A stretch of DNA of 50,339 nucleotides from Gammaproteobacteria bacterium (GCA_015488755.1 WFNB01000079.1:1-50339); one strand, 5' to 3'. Shown: positions 1-8,893, counted from the first letter of the stretch. Numbers and translations are program-made. Notes: generated from the letters alone by a model not told the origin.

Positions 1-2
1 AT

Positions 3-74
3 GGTGGAAAAACACCTGCAGAAATATATGATGTGAAGAAAGAATTAACTTCAGGATTAAAACTGCTGGCATAA
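3..74 (+). pseudogene. 3' end of a probable IS3-family transposase (OrfB), cut by window edge
   Basis: The window opens inside a reading frame whose last 23 residues begin GGKTPAEIYDVKKEL and stop with TAA at 72-74. A '...LGGKTPAEIY' ending is typical of the C-terminus of IS3-family integrase-type transposases, where it follows an RPHxxL motif lying outside this window. A candidate terminal inverted repeat about 50 bases downstream fits the end of such an element. The assignment rests on a short tail, so the family call is tentative. Whether the transposase is intact cannot be seen. Confidence 0.5.
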
Positions 75-120
75 CATAACAGAAGAAACAATGATGAATA
101 TTTTATATCTTATTTTTTAA

Positions 121-315
121 CTGGGTTGTCTTGACAATGGGGTCCACTATACTCAACAGGAGTTAAAATTGTTGCAACATGCATTAGAGCAAACAAAATC
201 TGAATTATTTGATTCTAAAGATAAGATTGCCATACAAGATAGCGATTATAAAATTCTGCTACAAGAGAAATCAGTAATCCAGGGGCAATTCAAACAATTG
301 CAAAATTCACTTTGA
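121..315 (+). pseudogene. Headless coiled-coil ORF remnant next to the IS end
   Basis: An open frame of 64 codons runs from the stop at 118-120 to TGA at 313-315. It has no ATG. From about base 151 it encodes a Gln/Lys/Leu/Glu-rich helical stretch (TQQELKLLQHALEQTKSELF and onward) typical of a coiled coil. The first ten codons overlap the presumed IS end. The simplest reading is that the IS inserted into, or rearranged, a gene for a coiled-coil protein and only its 3' tail is left. The original product is not recognisable. Confidence 0.4.
122..151. mobile_element. Candidate terminal inverted repeat (right end) of the IS3-like element
   Basis: Read on the minus strand this stretch starts TAGTGGACCCCATTGTCAAG, a form common to IS3-type ends (5' T-GGACCCC). 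It lies just after the transposase stop at 74, where the right end of an IS3 element should be. The matching left end is outside the window, so the repeat and the target duplication cannot be confirmed. Confidence 0.4.
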
Positions 316-381
316 AAAATCTGTTTTATTTGTTTTCCAAAAAAAGGACACCATGAAACTCTTTATTTTCAATCGGTTAAG

Positions 382-669
382 TCATGCGAATGGGTGTTTT
401 TTACCGCTTTTGTAGTTAGACCCAAAGACCGTTTGAGGGCATTTTCGATACGCCTGAGAGCATGGCATAGCAGAGTGAATACCATACTGTCGAGCCTCAT
501 AACTCGCTGCCGCAACCACCCCATGGCTATTAGGTTGTCCACCTACAACCACAGGCTTACCCTGTAGTAAAGGATTATCCCTTTGCTCAACAGAAGCAAA
601 GAAGGCATCCATATCAATATGAATAATTTTTTTAGGGGCTGTCATTTTAGGCTCAGAGCTGTGATTCAT
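382..669 (-). pseudogene. dinB: Truncated DNA polymerase IV gene (dinB N-terminal fragment)
   Basis: Residues 15-80 are a clear Y-family polymerase N-terminus. [19 protein letters not shown] holds the first catalytic Asp and the steric-gate region, GKPVVVGG follows, and [19 protein letters not shown] is the finger motif. After about residue 81 (near base 426) similarity stops and an unrelated tail, [13 protein letters not shown], leads to a stop. DinB is normally about 350 residues, so the rest of the palm (with the second catalytic Asp-Glu pair), the thumb and the little finger are missing. No other frame to the left continues dinB, which points to a deletion or rearrangement breakpoint and not a frameshift. 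The fragment cannot be an active polymerase. It lies beside IS debris, the likely cause. Confidence 0.85.
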
Positions 670-775
670 AAATAATTTTTAGTATCACTCCCTGTATTAT
701 TAAGTTTAATGAATAGTCATTTATAAATCAGCGTAATTAACCTCTGACTCTTGCATCAAGATCAGAAGGTGCAAC

Positions 776-2026
776 CTAATTTAATACATTTAATGCCTTA
801 ATTACATACTTAAAAGCCACTCTCTCCTGCTCTAATCTCAAGTTTGGCTGATATTTATTTGAGAGCAATGCCTGATATAGATGTTGTTCATTTGGTAAAA
901 GTCTGGATAACTCTCTTCTTTGCGACTTACTTTCCACTCCCCAGCTTGCTTGATGAGCGATTAATGTTTTCTCATCCATAAGAAAACTTTTAACATGAGG
1001 AAATTTACTACGTAATTGATCAAGAATGGCAAAACCATGAGTATCAATATCGCCCCAGTAAATAATTTCCTTTTGGGATAACCATTGAGCATGAGCCAGA
1101 GCATCAAAGCCATAACCAGAACCAAAAATAATCAGGCTATTTTTTTGAAATGGAAAAGTCAAAAAATTAATTTCATTTTCAGTGATAAATACCCGTTGAA
1201 TATTTTCAATAAATGCCTGTTGGTGATGCAACAATGAAAAATCATGTGCCGTCAAGGTAATATCCATATCACTGCCATGAAGCATGATAAGCTTTTTCGC
1301 TAATTCACTGTCAAAAAGACGAAAACGAATGCCTTCTGGTTTTTTTAAAAATCCAAATCTTTGTTCAAATTGTCTTGCACCATTAAAGTGATGATTTATT
1401 TGTTCTTCTGGTAAAGAATGGTTCAACAAAATCATCAATATAGATCGATGATCCTCAATAAATTTGGTATCTATGCCAGATAAGCTCACCTGACGCAAAA
1501 ATATTTCTGGAGCAGGATGCTGCTGTCTCCAAAGCACAAAGTCTAATAGTTTGCTCCAGACATCGACTAGAGAAAGTGCTTTAATTGGATATTGTATAAT
1601 CCAATTAATCAGTTGTGGTGCTCGTTGCTTGGTCTGAGCCAATAATAGAGTAAAGGCATCTCGATCTTTTTGCTTATTCAACAGCTTAATAGCAGTTTGC
1701 AAATCATCAATCCAGACTTCAGACGGTAGGCTATTTTCACCAATAATACGATGCTTTACTATTTTATAAACAATACGAAAGCCATTGAGCTTTTGCATAT
1801 CATTAATCCAATGGCGCACTGCTTCAAATTCATTGCTCAATGCTTTACTATTCGGTGATTTAAAGCTCAAACGTTTAGGGAAAAGTGAACTCTCTTGTAT
1901 CAATTCCTGTAATAATATACCTTTATCCCATAATCGCTGTAATTGAGTAAGTAATGTTTTTTTATTACTCCACTGCTTATCACTACGAAGATTATCACTA
2001 CAAGCCGTATTGCCTTTCTTCACCAT
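776..2026 (-). CDS. jetD: Wadjet type I subunit JetD (TOPRIM nuclease, DUF3322/DUF2220)
   Basis: JetD is the endonuclease of the Wadjet system. It cleaves small circular DNA after the SMC-like JetABC motor has extruded it. The 416-residue protein has the expected two-part build: an N-terminal DUF3322 region (about 1-190) and a C-terminal DUF2220 region with a TOPRIM fold. The TOPRIM signature is visible as an acidic residue around ITENEIN (E283/E285), then IIFGSGYG, and YWGDIDTHGF with D326 and D328, the DxD metal pair. It is the last gene of jetABCD and starts 13 bases after jetC ends. Length and order match type I Wadjet. ATG start at 2026. Confidence 0.9.
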   Translation of the reverse strand: MVKKGNTACSDNLRSDKQWSNKKTLLTQLQRLWDKGILLQELIQESSLFPKRLSFKSPNSKALSNEFEAVRHWINDMQKLNGFRIVYKIVKHRIIGENSLPSEVWIDDLQTAIKLLNKQKDRDAFTLLLAQTKQRAPQLINWIIQYPIKALSLVDVWSKLLDFVLWRQQHPAPEIFLRQVSLSGIDTKFIEDHRSILMILLNHSLPEEQINHHFNGARQFEQRFGFLKKPEGIRFRLFDSELAKKLIMLHGSDMDITLTAHDFSLLHHQQAFIENIQRVFITENEINFLTFPFQKNSLIIFGSGYGFDALAHAQWLSQKEIIYWGDIDTHGFAILDQLRSKFPHVKSFLMDEKTLIAHQASWGVESKSQRRELSRLLPNEQHLYQALLSNKYQPNLRLEQERVAFKYVIKALNVLN

Positions 2027-2039
2027 AGGTCAACGGTTC

Positions 2040-5000
2040 CTACTCGGATAATAGTTGTGATTTTTCATGTTGATAGGCTTCAATGGTCAGATTACGCACT
2101 TTTGATGCCTGACCACCTTCATTATGAACAAAGCCCACACTGGACACATGAGGTTCAATAATATGAATTTTTTGTAGTGGTGTGACAATCAATAATTGCA
2201 AGTTCAACTGTTCAAATAACCTAAGACCATAGGCGGCTGATTCATCAGATCCACGACCAAAGGCTTCATCAATGACCACAAAACGAAACGAACGTGAGCG
2301 TACAGCACCCCATTCCAATCCAAACTGGTAGGCTAGACTGGCAGCTAGAATGGTGTAAGCTAATTTTTCTTTCTGTCCGCCAGATTTACCACCAGAATCA
2401 GAATAATGTTCATATTCATTATCATCTTCACGCCAGCGCTCTGAGGCAGCAAAAATAAACCAGTTACGCACATCTGAAACCTTGATACTCCAGCGCCGAT
2501 CCTGATCAGTTAAACCTTCACGCCCTTTGAAGCGTTCAATAATTTGTTTAACCTGTAAAAATTTGGATTCTGAATATTGCTCATCCTCTGAGCCCGTCAA
2601 GGCACCTTCTGTGCAGGTTCGCAGTTCAGTTTGAAAATCACGAATATCAGCATCCTGAGTGGGCTGTGCTTCAAGCTTGATATAACGTCCAGAATTGTAA
2701 TCAATTTGTGTTAGTGAATCATTGATCTGGGCAATGCGCTCTTTTATGGTCTCTCGCTCTCGATAAAGCTGTGACTGAAAGTTGGCCACTTCCCGAATGG
2801 TATTTTCATTTAATAATTCCTTAAAGCGACTTTCAAAACGCGGTAAATCATCCGCCTGCAAAGCGGCCAGCATCTGCCGATAATCCTCTGCTGCCTCAAC
2901 TGAGGTATCGACATCCTGAGTTTCCAGTGAATACTGATTATTGTATTCAGTCATGGCTTTAACAATTTTTCCCTGCAACTGGCTGATTTTTCTATCAACT
3001 GCATCAATTTTTACTTGTAACCATTTACGCACATCCTGTTGACGATTATCACAGGATTCTACCGATAACTTATGTTCGCCTAATGCTTGTACTCTAAATT
3101 CCTCCAGTTTTTCAAACCAGATCTGTTGGCTGTCTGCTCCTTCCCCGATAGTCAGCTCATGAGTCGTTTGATGCAATGCTTGTGCATCTTCAATTTTCTG
3201 TTCTGTTTTAGCCCGCTCATTTCTGACCTGATCTAGGTTTAATACCAGTTTTGACAAGTCATCTTCCAATATTTTTAATTGTTTTGTTAAAACTTGTAAC
3301 ACATCGGAAGCTGATTCTAGTTGTTGCAACTCACCTTGCATAGTTGCAATTTTCTTAGCGAGTGGCTGCCAGTCCAGATCTAGAAAATCCTGATATTCTT
3401 CCAGCTTACTGATCACATCAAGGGTTTCTTTTATTTGCTTTTCCTGCTTTTTCAAATCACTGATCACTAATCCAAGATCAGCCATCAAACGCTCTAATTG
3501 TCTTGAGTTATTTTCCAAAGCGGCCACTTTATCTTTGTTTGACCATCCCAATACAAAGCGACTACGATCATTAAGTGCAAAACGGTCATCTTTTTCATGA
3601 CGTTCACCAGAAGCCTTAATTTGTCCCTTTTGTGTGATGGCTCGTTTTTCCCGACGAAATTGTTCTCGAGTCTCACAACAAGCCACATCAAAACGCCGAG
3701 CCATTTCCTGTTCTAGCCAAGAATAAAATCCAGAATCCGGCTTGATTGCAACTTTATGATTCAGAGAATCAGGATGCAGGCTAATAAATCCCCTATTTTG
3801 AGAACCAATATTTCGAGTTTCACGCACACGATAATAGACCAAACGACCTAGCAGATTGGTTTTGTCCACCCACCGTGCTACTTGATCATAATACTCATCT
3901 GGCACCAGCATTGACAAACCAAAATTATGCAACAAACGTTCAATTGCTCCTTCCCAGCGCTGATCTTCCTCGCGAACCTGTAACAGCTCCCCGACAAAAG
4001 GCAATTCAGATTCATCCAATGAACAATCACTACACAGGCGATTACGAATAATAATCTGTTGCTGATCAATGTTATTCTGTCTTGATTTCAGCTCAGTAAT
4101 TGTCTGTTTCAGTTTTTTATAGTCTTCATTTTTGCGTAAAAATTCAAATTCAGCTTCTCTTGAACGATTATTATGTTCAGCCTGTTGTTCCCACAACTCT
4201 TCCTGTTTTTTCTGTAATTCAAGCTGTTGATGTAAAAATGCTTCAGTGGTTTCTGCTACAGGCAGAGACAAAGGCATTAGCAACTCACGGTAACGTTCTG
4301 CTTTTCTGGATCGACGCTCACGTTCCTGATCCAGTTGTTGTATGTCCTGTTTCAGACGTTCAATTCGATCACCACCATTGTCGGCAATTTGTTGCTTTAA
4401 GATCTGCTCCTGAGCCTGTTGTTGTTGTAACATCTTATCAAGCCCCTCTATCTTATTTTGTTGTCGGCTATAGTCGTATTGCAGTTTTTCTATGCGTTGT
4501 TCCAGTAATTGCAGTTTTTTTACAGCAAAAAAGGTGGCCAGCGCATCTCTTCCCTGACGAAATTCATTCGATTTTTGTCTATGCTCCTGATGTGCATCAC
4601 AATCATCAATCAATGGTGTTAGACGCTCAATCTGTTGCCGTGCTTTTAATACGGCTTCATGGGCATGATTCAAATCATCAAAATGTGCAATTAACGCTTT
4701 AATTCGTGGTAGAACATCAAATGGTTCCAACATATGACTGCGTACAAAGTCAGTCAGATTACCCACTGATTTCATGGATACCGTTTGATGGAATAAATCA
4801 AGAGCCTGCTCATTGTCAATACCAAAACGACGACGAAACCAAGCACCATATTGAGGAAAGTGATCCATTAGCTCGCATCCGTCCTTTCGCAAACGTTTGC
4901 GCAATTTAGTAATTTCAGTACCAAATTGGGAAAAATCCTGTGTAATACTTAGGACTTTTTCAGACCCCACATAAAAACGTTCTGGCTGTCCTTGTAATTC

Positions 5001-5444
5001 TTTCATCCAGAAGACTTGTGCCAATGTTACCGTTTGATCATAGCCTTGATTATAAAATACCCCCAAAATCACCGAGTAACTATTTTGATCACGCAAGGCA
5101 ACGGGTTTGGCTTTACCTGTCGCATCATTACGTTCTGATTTGTAATAACCCAGAACATAAGAACGCAAATGTCGCTCCTTTTTTTCTGCACCCGCCGCTT
5201 TGTTATAATCCACTTTATTAGCTGGTACCAATAGAGTCGTTACCGCATCAACCAGAGTTGATTTTCCTGAACCAATATCACCTGTCAACAAGGCATTTTG
5301 CCCTTCAAGATTAAGTGACCAGACCTGATCACTAAAGGTCCCCCAATTAAAAACTTCCAACTTCTTTAATCGAAAACCACTTAGAGAATTATCACCAACA
5401 AAATCAAATTCCAGTGAATCAGACGGTTCAATTGCTTTATTCAC
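2040..5444 (-). CDS. jetC: Wadjet type I subunit JetC (SMC/MukB-like ATPase)
   Basis: JetC is the SMC-like ATPase that extrudes DNA loops with JetA and JetB. The 1134-residue protein has an N-terminal Walker A (GDIGSGKST, residues 55-63), long Gln/Glu/Lys-rich coiled coils on both sides of a central hinge-like segment (about 440-600), an ABC signature region near 1017-1030 (SGGKSGGQKEKLAY) and a Walker B around 1055-1060 (VVIDEAFGRG). A pair of cysteines (LCSDC) lies close to the hinge. The ATG at 5444 overlaps the end of jetB by 8 bases, which suggests translational coupling. SbcC-like alternatives are excluded by the flanking DUF4194, DUF3375 and JetD genes. Confidence 0.92.
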   Translation of the reverse strand: MNKAIEPSDSLEFDFVGDNSLSGFRLKKLEVFNWGTFSDQVWSLNLEGQNALLTGDIGSGKSTLVDAVTTLLVPANKVDYNKAAGAEKKERHLRSYVLGYYKSERNDATGKAKPVALRDQNSYSVILGVFYNQGYDQTVTLAQVFWMKELQGQPERFYVGSEKVLSITQDFSQFGTEITKLRKRLRKDGCELMDHFPQYGAWFRRRFGIDNEQALDLFHQTVSMKSVGNLTDFVRSHMLEPFDVLPRIKALIAHFDDLNHAHEAVLKARQQIERLTPLIDDCDAHQEHRQKSNEFRQGRDALATFFAVKKLQLLEQRIEKLQYDYSRQQNKIEGLDKMLQQQQAQEQILKQQIADNGGDRIERLKQDIQQLDQERERRSRKAERYRELLMPLSLPVAETTEAFLHQQLELQKKQEELWEQQAEHNNRSREAEFEFLRKNEDYKKLKQTITELKSRQNNIDQQQIIIRNRLCSDCSLDESELPFVGELLQVREEDQRWEGAIERLLHNFGLSMLVPDEYYDQVARWVDKTNLLGRLVYYRVRETRNIGSQNRGFISLHPDSLNHKVAIKPDSGFYSWLEQEMARRFDVACCETREQFRREKRAITQKGQIKASGERHEKDDRFALNDRSRFVLGWSNKDKVAALENNSRQLERLMADLGLVISDLKKQEKQIKETLDVISKLEEYQDFLDLDWQPLAKKIATMQGELQQLESASDVLQVLTKQLKILEDDLSKLVLNLDQVRNERAKTEQKIEDAQALHQTTHELTIGEGADSQQIWFEKLEEFRVQALGEHKLSVESCDNRQQDVRKWLQVKIDAVDRKISQLQGKIVKAMTEYNNQYSLETQDVDTSVEAAEDYRQMLAALQADDLPRFESRFKELLNENTIREVANFQSQLYRERETIKERIAQINDSLTQIDYNSGRYIKLEAQPTQDADIRDFQTELRTCTEGALTGSEDEQYSESKFLQVKQIIERFKGREGLTDQDRRWSIKVSDVRNWFIFAASERWREDDNEYEHYSDSGGKSGGQKEKLAYTILAASLAYQFGLEWGAVRSRSFRFVVIDEAFGRGSDESAAYGLRLFEQLNLQLLIVTPLQKIHIIEPHVSSVGFVHNEGGQASKVRNLTIEAYQHEKSQLLSE

Positions 5445-6150
5445 TGTCTGTATCCTTTTTTATCAAATATTGTTGGTATTCACCCAGTTTGGCATCAAAT
5501 TCTGCTAGCCATTGACCATCAATAAAGGCTTTGATAATACGCCTGACCTCATAGCTTGGTTGGGCATTAGAAGTTGTCTTTTTTAGCTTACGCAAAAAGC
5601 CCAGTTCTACTACTTTATTGATATGACGTTCAATTTGATCCACCAATTTAGCTTCATTGGTGCTATCAGGATGAAATAATCGCATCAATTCAACCATATC
5701 TTCACGCATTAAAATCAGTCGGGTATCATCACCACTGGCATCAAATTCAGCCAGTTTCTTTCTTAGTAGCGCCAATAATAAACTAACGGGGAAAGAGAGT
5801 TGCCTGCGGGTAATGAGACGAGGTATATCTCCTTTTTGTTCACTGCCTGACTCATCAACTTGATCGCTTCGGGTACGCAAAAAAGCATAACCTTCAGCAT
5901 CATCCTGAACCAGTTCAAGCCCCAGTACTTTGACATAATCTTTGACCTGATTTTTCAAATTCAATAAATACGACCAGCGCATGGGATCAGTGTCCTGATA
6001 GAGCACCCCTTTTAACAAAACCACCAGCAGAGTACCTAAATCAGGCTCAATTGATAAGGAGGATTCATCAGCAAGGCTATTTTTGAGTTGAGTCATATTC
6101 TCATTTATTGTCATAATATTGTGTCTCTGTTTACTCTGACATTCTGTCAT
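5437..6150 (-). CDS. jetB: Wadjet type I subunit JetB (MukE-like, DUF4194)
   Basis: JetB is the KITE-type (MukE-like) partner of the Wadjet SMC complex and bridges JetA to the JetC heads. The 237-residue product has the winged-helix pattern of DUF4194: repeated helical segments, LIT-RRQLSFPVSLLLALLR in the middle, and a C-terminal wing around FLRKLKK and YEVRRIIKAFID. It overlaps jetA by 4 bases (ATGA) and jetC by 8, so the operon is tightly coupled. The first 12 residues are polar; a second in-frame ATG at residue 13 (6114) is possible, but the ATGA overlap favours 6150. Confidence 0.85.
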   Translation of the reverse strand: MTECQSKQRHNIMTINENMTQLKNSLADESSLSIEPDLGTLLVVLLKGVLYQDTDPMRWSYLLNLKNQVKDYVKVLGLELVQDDAEGYAFLRTRSDQVDESGSEQKGDIPRLITRRQLSFPVSLLLALLRKKLAEFDASGDDTRLILMREDMVELMRLFHPDSTNEAKLVDQIERHINKVVELGFLRKLKKTTSNAQPSYEVRRIIKAFIDGQWLAEFDAKLGEYQQYLIKKDTDSE

Positions 6151-7625
6151 AATGATGATCGTAAATAGATAATGCGTGGCATTCTAGCTCTAAGCTCTCT
6201 ACCATCTTCACCAGACCAATAAATTAATTCTTCAATATCTTCATCCACTAACATCTCAAAACGCTCTTTAGAGCCACCTTCTTCTCCTAGCTCCAGATAA
6301 GCAAGCAATTCTGCTAAGCCCTGTTGTAAAGGACGAGCTTGACAAAGCTCCCGTAGTGAGAGCTGCGATTGTACTTGCAGGGACTGACGAATATGTTGGG
6401 CAATAGCCACCTTATCAACCACTACTTGTCCATACAAGGCAGAAGAGTCTACTGATTCATCACCTGCTTCCAGACGAATATTAGTAATTCTGGGTTTGAT
6501 AGGAATATGGTACAAAGGACGTTCCATGGGCAACTCAAGAGAGGCAGAAAAACCATTGATACTCATAAAATCATTGCCCTTTGATGAGCTAAATAAATCA
6601 TCGCGCATCGACAAACTTTTGTTTTCAATATTATGTAATAAATCCATTATTCGGCGATTTTCCAACCAAGCCTGATCATCCAGAAAACGGCGTAATTGCT
6701 GTGATAACTGTGCCACGGTACGTTGGGTGTATTCGCCTGCTTCCAGCCAGTCATAATGAACACGTCGGGTTCGTTTATCGGGTTTAATCTCATCCATTAT
6801 TGGCAACGAAAGCACCTTATCTAGGCGTTCACTAAACTCTTCCTGCCTTTTGGGTGACATCAGAAAATCCCAGAAAGCTCGAAAACTATTCCCCTGATCA
6901 GAATCAGCAATTGCATCCCGTTCACCCATAATTTCAGCCAGCAGTGCCCCTTTTTTGCCTTCCCAAGTGGCTATCTGCTCACGGACATTTCGATCCAGTT
7001 GACGAAAATTATACTCAACTTCCCGAAAATCTGATAAGAGTTCACGAGCCTGCTGAGTAAATTGCATAAAACGCTCTTTTAAAGCAGTATCATCCAATAG
7101 CGAGACATTGCCCTGTACAACTTGGGCAATTTCAGCATCAATGGCCTCTCTGCGTTTTTGCAGTTCCTGCAACCTATTTTGCTGATCCTCATCACTGCCT
7201 TCACTGAGTTGGCGTAATAATTCAAACAACGAAAGTAAACGAGACTCAGTGCCGACAAAACTTCGCTGACTGAGCCCTTCCAACCATCCTAACGCTTTCT
7301 CCGTAGAAGGAGTCAGATCAAATTGCACTTCATCAGAGCCTTGGCGATAAAATTTTCTCAACCAACCTTTTTCTGATGCAGCCCAATCATTCAAATAAGC
7401 TTGGGCAGTTTTAGGAAATGCATCATCACCCAATCTATCGCGTAAATGAAACAATTCATCTTCAAGTACTTCTACCAAATCAGCTTGAGATATGATTCTA
7501 ACATTAGGTTCAACAAATACTTTCTGAAAAAAACTGGCAATTAAGGGGGCATGAGGACTGGCCAGTAAACGCCAAGCCGGATGATTTTGCCTGAGAGCTT
7601 CAAGAGTTTGATAGTCAAGAGCCAT
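6147..7625 (-). CDS. jetA: Wadjet type I subunit JetA (MukF-like kleisin, DUF3375)
   Basis: JetA is the kleisin of the complex. It closes the JetC ring and dimerises two motor units. The 492-residue product begins with the DUF3375 signature (LEALRQNHPAWRLLASPHAPL), followed by helical and coiled-coil stretches at about 150-240 and a Glu-rich C-terminus (ELGEEGGSKERFEMLVDEDI). It is the first gene of the operon. The 155 bases up to the next gene hold its control region, but I see no convincing promoter and only a weak ribosome-binding site in front of the ATG. Gene order A-B-C-D is the canonical type I order. Confidence 0.88.
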   Translation of the reverse strand: MALDYQTLEALRQNHPAWRLLASPHAPLIASFFQKVFVEPNVRIISQADLVEVLEDELFHLRDRLGDDAFPKTAQAYLNDWAASEKGWLRKFYRQGSDEVQFDLTPSTEKALGWLEGLSQRSFVGTESRLLSLFELLRQLSEGSDEDQQNRLQELQKRREAIDAEIAQVVQGNVSLLDDTALKERFMQFTQQARELLSDFREVEYNFRQLDRNVREQIATWEGKKGALLAEIMGERDAIADSDQGNSFRAFWDFLMSPKRQEEFSERLDKVLSLPIMDEIKPDKRTRRVHYDWLEAGEYTQRTVAQLSQQLRRFLDDQAWLENRRIMDLLHNIENKSLSMRDDLFSSSKGNDFMSINGFSASLELPMERPLYHIPIKPRITNIRLEAGDESVDSSALYGQVVVDKVAIAQHIRQSLQVQSQLSLRELCQARPLQQGLAELLAYLELGEEGGSKERFEMLVDEDIEELIYWSGEDGRELRARMPRIIYLRSSL

Positions 7626-7780
7626 ATGATAGTGACTTCAGAGGTAGGAATAATCGATGGCTCTTTGTAGCTAATGGTTCAATGCCACAAAAGAAGTTTT
7701 GCCTATTATGTAGCAAACCAAACGGCTTAATAACCAGCAGTTCATATCCAGTCATTTAGAATACACAAATTTTTTAGTTT

Positions 7781-7939
7781 TTACTCTAAGCATATTTCAT
7801 CATCTGTATAATCAAAAATTATCTCTTCATCTTGAATTCTACGAATAAAATCAATTTTATCCATTCCTACTAACTCAGCAGCCTTACCAAGAGAAAGCTT
7901 ACCTTTTCTATAAAAAGATAGTGCTGACATATATGACAT
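7781..7939 (-). CDS. Small UPF0175-like antitoxin-type protein (52 aa)
   Basis: This short gene encodes MSYMSALSFYRKGKLSLGKA followed by AELVGMDKIDFIRRI and an acidic tail. The 'YRKGKLSLGKAAELVGM' segment is the hallmark of UPF0175, small helix-turn-helix proteins often paired with PIN-type toxins. Typical members are 75-90 residues, so this one lacks the usual N-terminal strand. The frame is open only 11 codons further upstream, without another ATG. A GTGAG ribosome-binding site lies 9 bases before the ATG at 7939. No PIN-domain gene sits beside it. It may be a solitary regulator or a remnant. Confidence 0.6.
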   Translation of the reverse strand: MSYMSALSFYRKGKLSLGKAAELVGMDKIDFIRRIQDEEIIFDYTDDEICLE

Positions 7940-7980
7940 CAATAATTGCTCACTAATATTTATTATTGTTACTTATACGG

Positions 7981-7986
7981 ATTATA
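7981..7986 (-). promoter_or_regulatory. Possible -10 element of the UPF0175-like gene
   Basis: A perfect TATAAT on the minus strand lies about 40 bases upstream of the small gene. The -35 position 17 bases further is poor (TAGAAT), so the promoter is tentative. Confidence 0.3.
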
Positions 7987-8075
7987 GCAGATCTTGACTT
8001 TCCATTCTAAATACTAATCAGTTAACTCAAATTACCATAATAGCATCATACTCAATAAATATTTAGGGCAAAGCT

Positions 8076-8303
8076 ATGGCAAGAAATACATCCATAACAT
8101 TGGGCGAACATTTTGCTGATTTTGTGCTTGAAAAGATTAATGCTGGACGCTTTCAGTCAGTTAGTGAAATAGTGCGTGCTGGCTTGCGTAAATTAGAAGA
8201 AGATGAAACCAAACCTCAAGTGCTTAGAAATAAACTGCAAGCAGGAGAAAATAGCCCGCTAGTTGATGATTTTAACGGCAAAGAACCAGTTATAAAGCTT
8301 TAA
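8076..8303 (+). CDS. ParD-type antitoxin without an adjacent ParE
   Basis: The 75-residue product begins MARNTSITLGEHFADFVLEK and continues with GRFQSVSEIVRAGLRKLEE, the ribbon-helix-helix plus helix pattern of ParD/CC2985-family type II antitoxins. These repress their own operon and neutralise a ParE/RelE-like toxin. In normal operons parE starts within a few bases. Here 229 bases follow before tmRNA and no toxin frame is visible in them. It is probably an orphan left after toxin loss, or it acts in trans. Confidence 0.75.
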   Translation: MARNTSITLGEHFADFVLEKINAGRFQSVSEIVRAGLRKLEEDETKPQVLRNKLQAGENSPLVDDFNGKEPVIKL

Positions 8304-8399
8304 TAAACCACTAAAAAACACTTCATTTTAATATTAACGTTAGCACCTTTTTTAATAATATCAATGATTTACAGAGGCTTTTAAAAAGCAATTTTTCAA

Positions 8400-8424
8400 G
8401 TGGTGGCCTAAGTGGTGGCCTAAA
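8400..8424 (+). repeat. Tandem duplication of a 12-bp unit beside tmRNA
   Basis: The unit AGTGGTGGCCTA occurs twice in direct succession in the non-coding 229 bases between parD and tmRNA. The leading AGTGGTGG is shared with the 3' terminus of the tmRNA gene at 8531-8538. tmRNA 3' ends are frequent phage or island attachment sites, so this could be an attachment scar. I see no integrase or full-length duplicate, so that is only a suggestion. Confidence 0.4.
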
Positions 8425-8532
8425 AAATATTGGTAGTCATTGGTATGAGGTAGCATATAGCGGTTAAAAAAACGATACGTTATTGATTTATATGCTATAG
8501 ATAGGGATTTAGAGGTATGTATAAGTATAGAG

Positions 8533-8893
8533 TGGTGGAGATGGCGGGAGTCGAACCCGCGTCCAAAAACATTCTGCCTTCTGTCTTTCACATGCTTAGC
8601 ACTACCGATAGTTTTAATGAACTTAAGGCGGGTAGCCAGGACAAAAGTTCACGAGTCCGTTTAAAGTTTAACCAGCGAAACTCGGACTGAATTGCTGGCG
8701 AAAGCTGTGTAAAGTGACTTCTGAGTTACCCCCACAGATAAAGGTAGTCAAAAGCTAGCCGGTTTTTAAGCAGCTAGAGCGTAATTATCATCGTTTGCAA
8801 TTACTTTAAGTTTCCAGACTTTTTAACGAGAGTACTGAAATCACTCGGCATGAACATCAGGGGTCCAATCTCTGTCGAAGCCGTTTCATCCCC
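8533..8893 (-). ncRNA. ssrA: Transfer-messenger RNA (tmRNA), tag ANDDNYALAA
   Basis: On the minus strand the gene starts GGGGATGAAACGGCTTCGAC and ends in a tRNA-like domain with the T arm (GCGGGTTCGACTCCCGC) and a genome-encoded CCA. GGGGAUG at the 5' end pairs with CAUCUCC before ACCA at the 3' end, with one G-U pair. The resume codon GCA at 8796-8798 opens the tag frame GCA AAC GAT GAT AAT TAC GCT CTA GCT GCT TAA. The encoded tag, ANDDNYALAA, is close to the common gammaproteobacterial ANDENYALAA. The 361-base length is normal. tmRNA with SmpB rescues stalled ribosomes and marks the products for proteolysis. Confidence 0.97.

Noticed and set aside
148-153. TTGACA (131-136) with TATACT as a promoter
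   Set aside because: Spacing is only 11 bases, and the TTGACA lies inside the presumed IS end.
4100-4909. Plus-strand frames of 200 and 67 codons opposite jetC
   Set aside because: Composition reflects antisense reading of coiled-coil codons; no start signal, no recognisable domain, and jetC has clear SMC motifs.
8361-8591. Minus-strand frame of 76 codons running out of tmRNA
   Set aside because: Its first part is the tRNA-like 3' domain of ssrA and it has no ribosome-binding site or similarity; it is an accidental frame.
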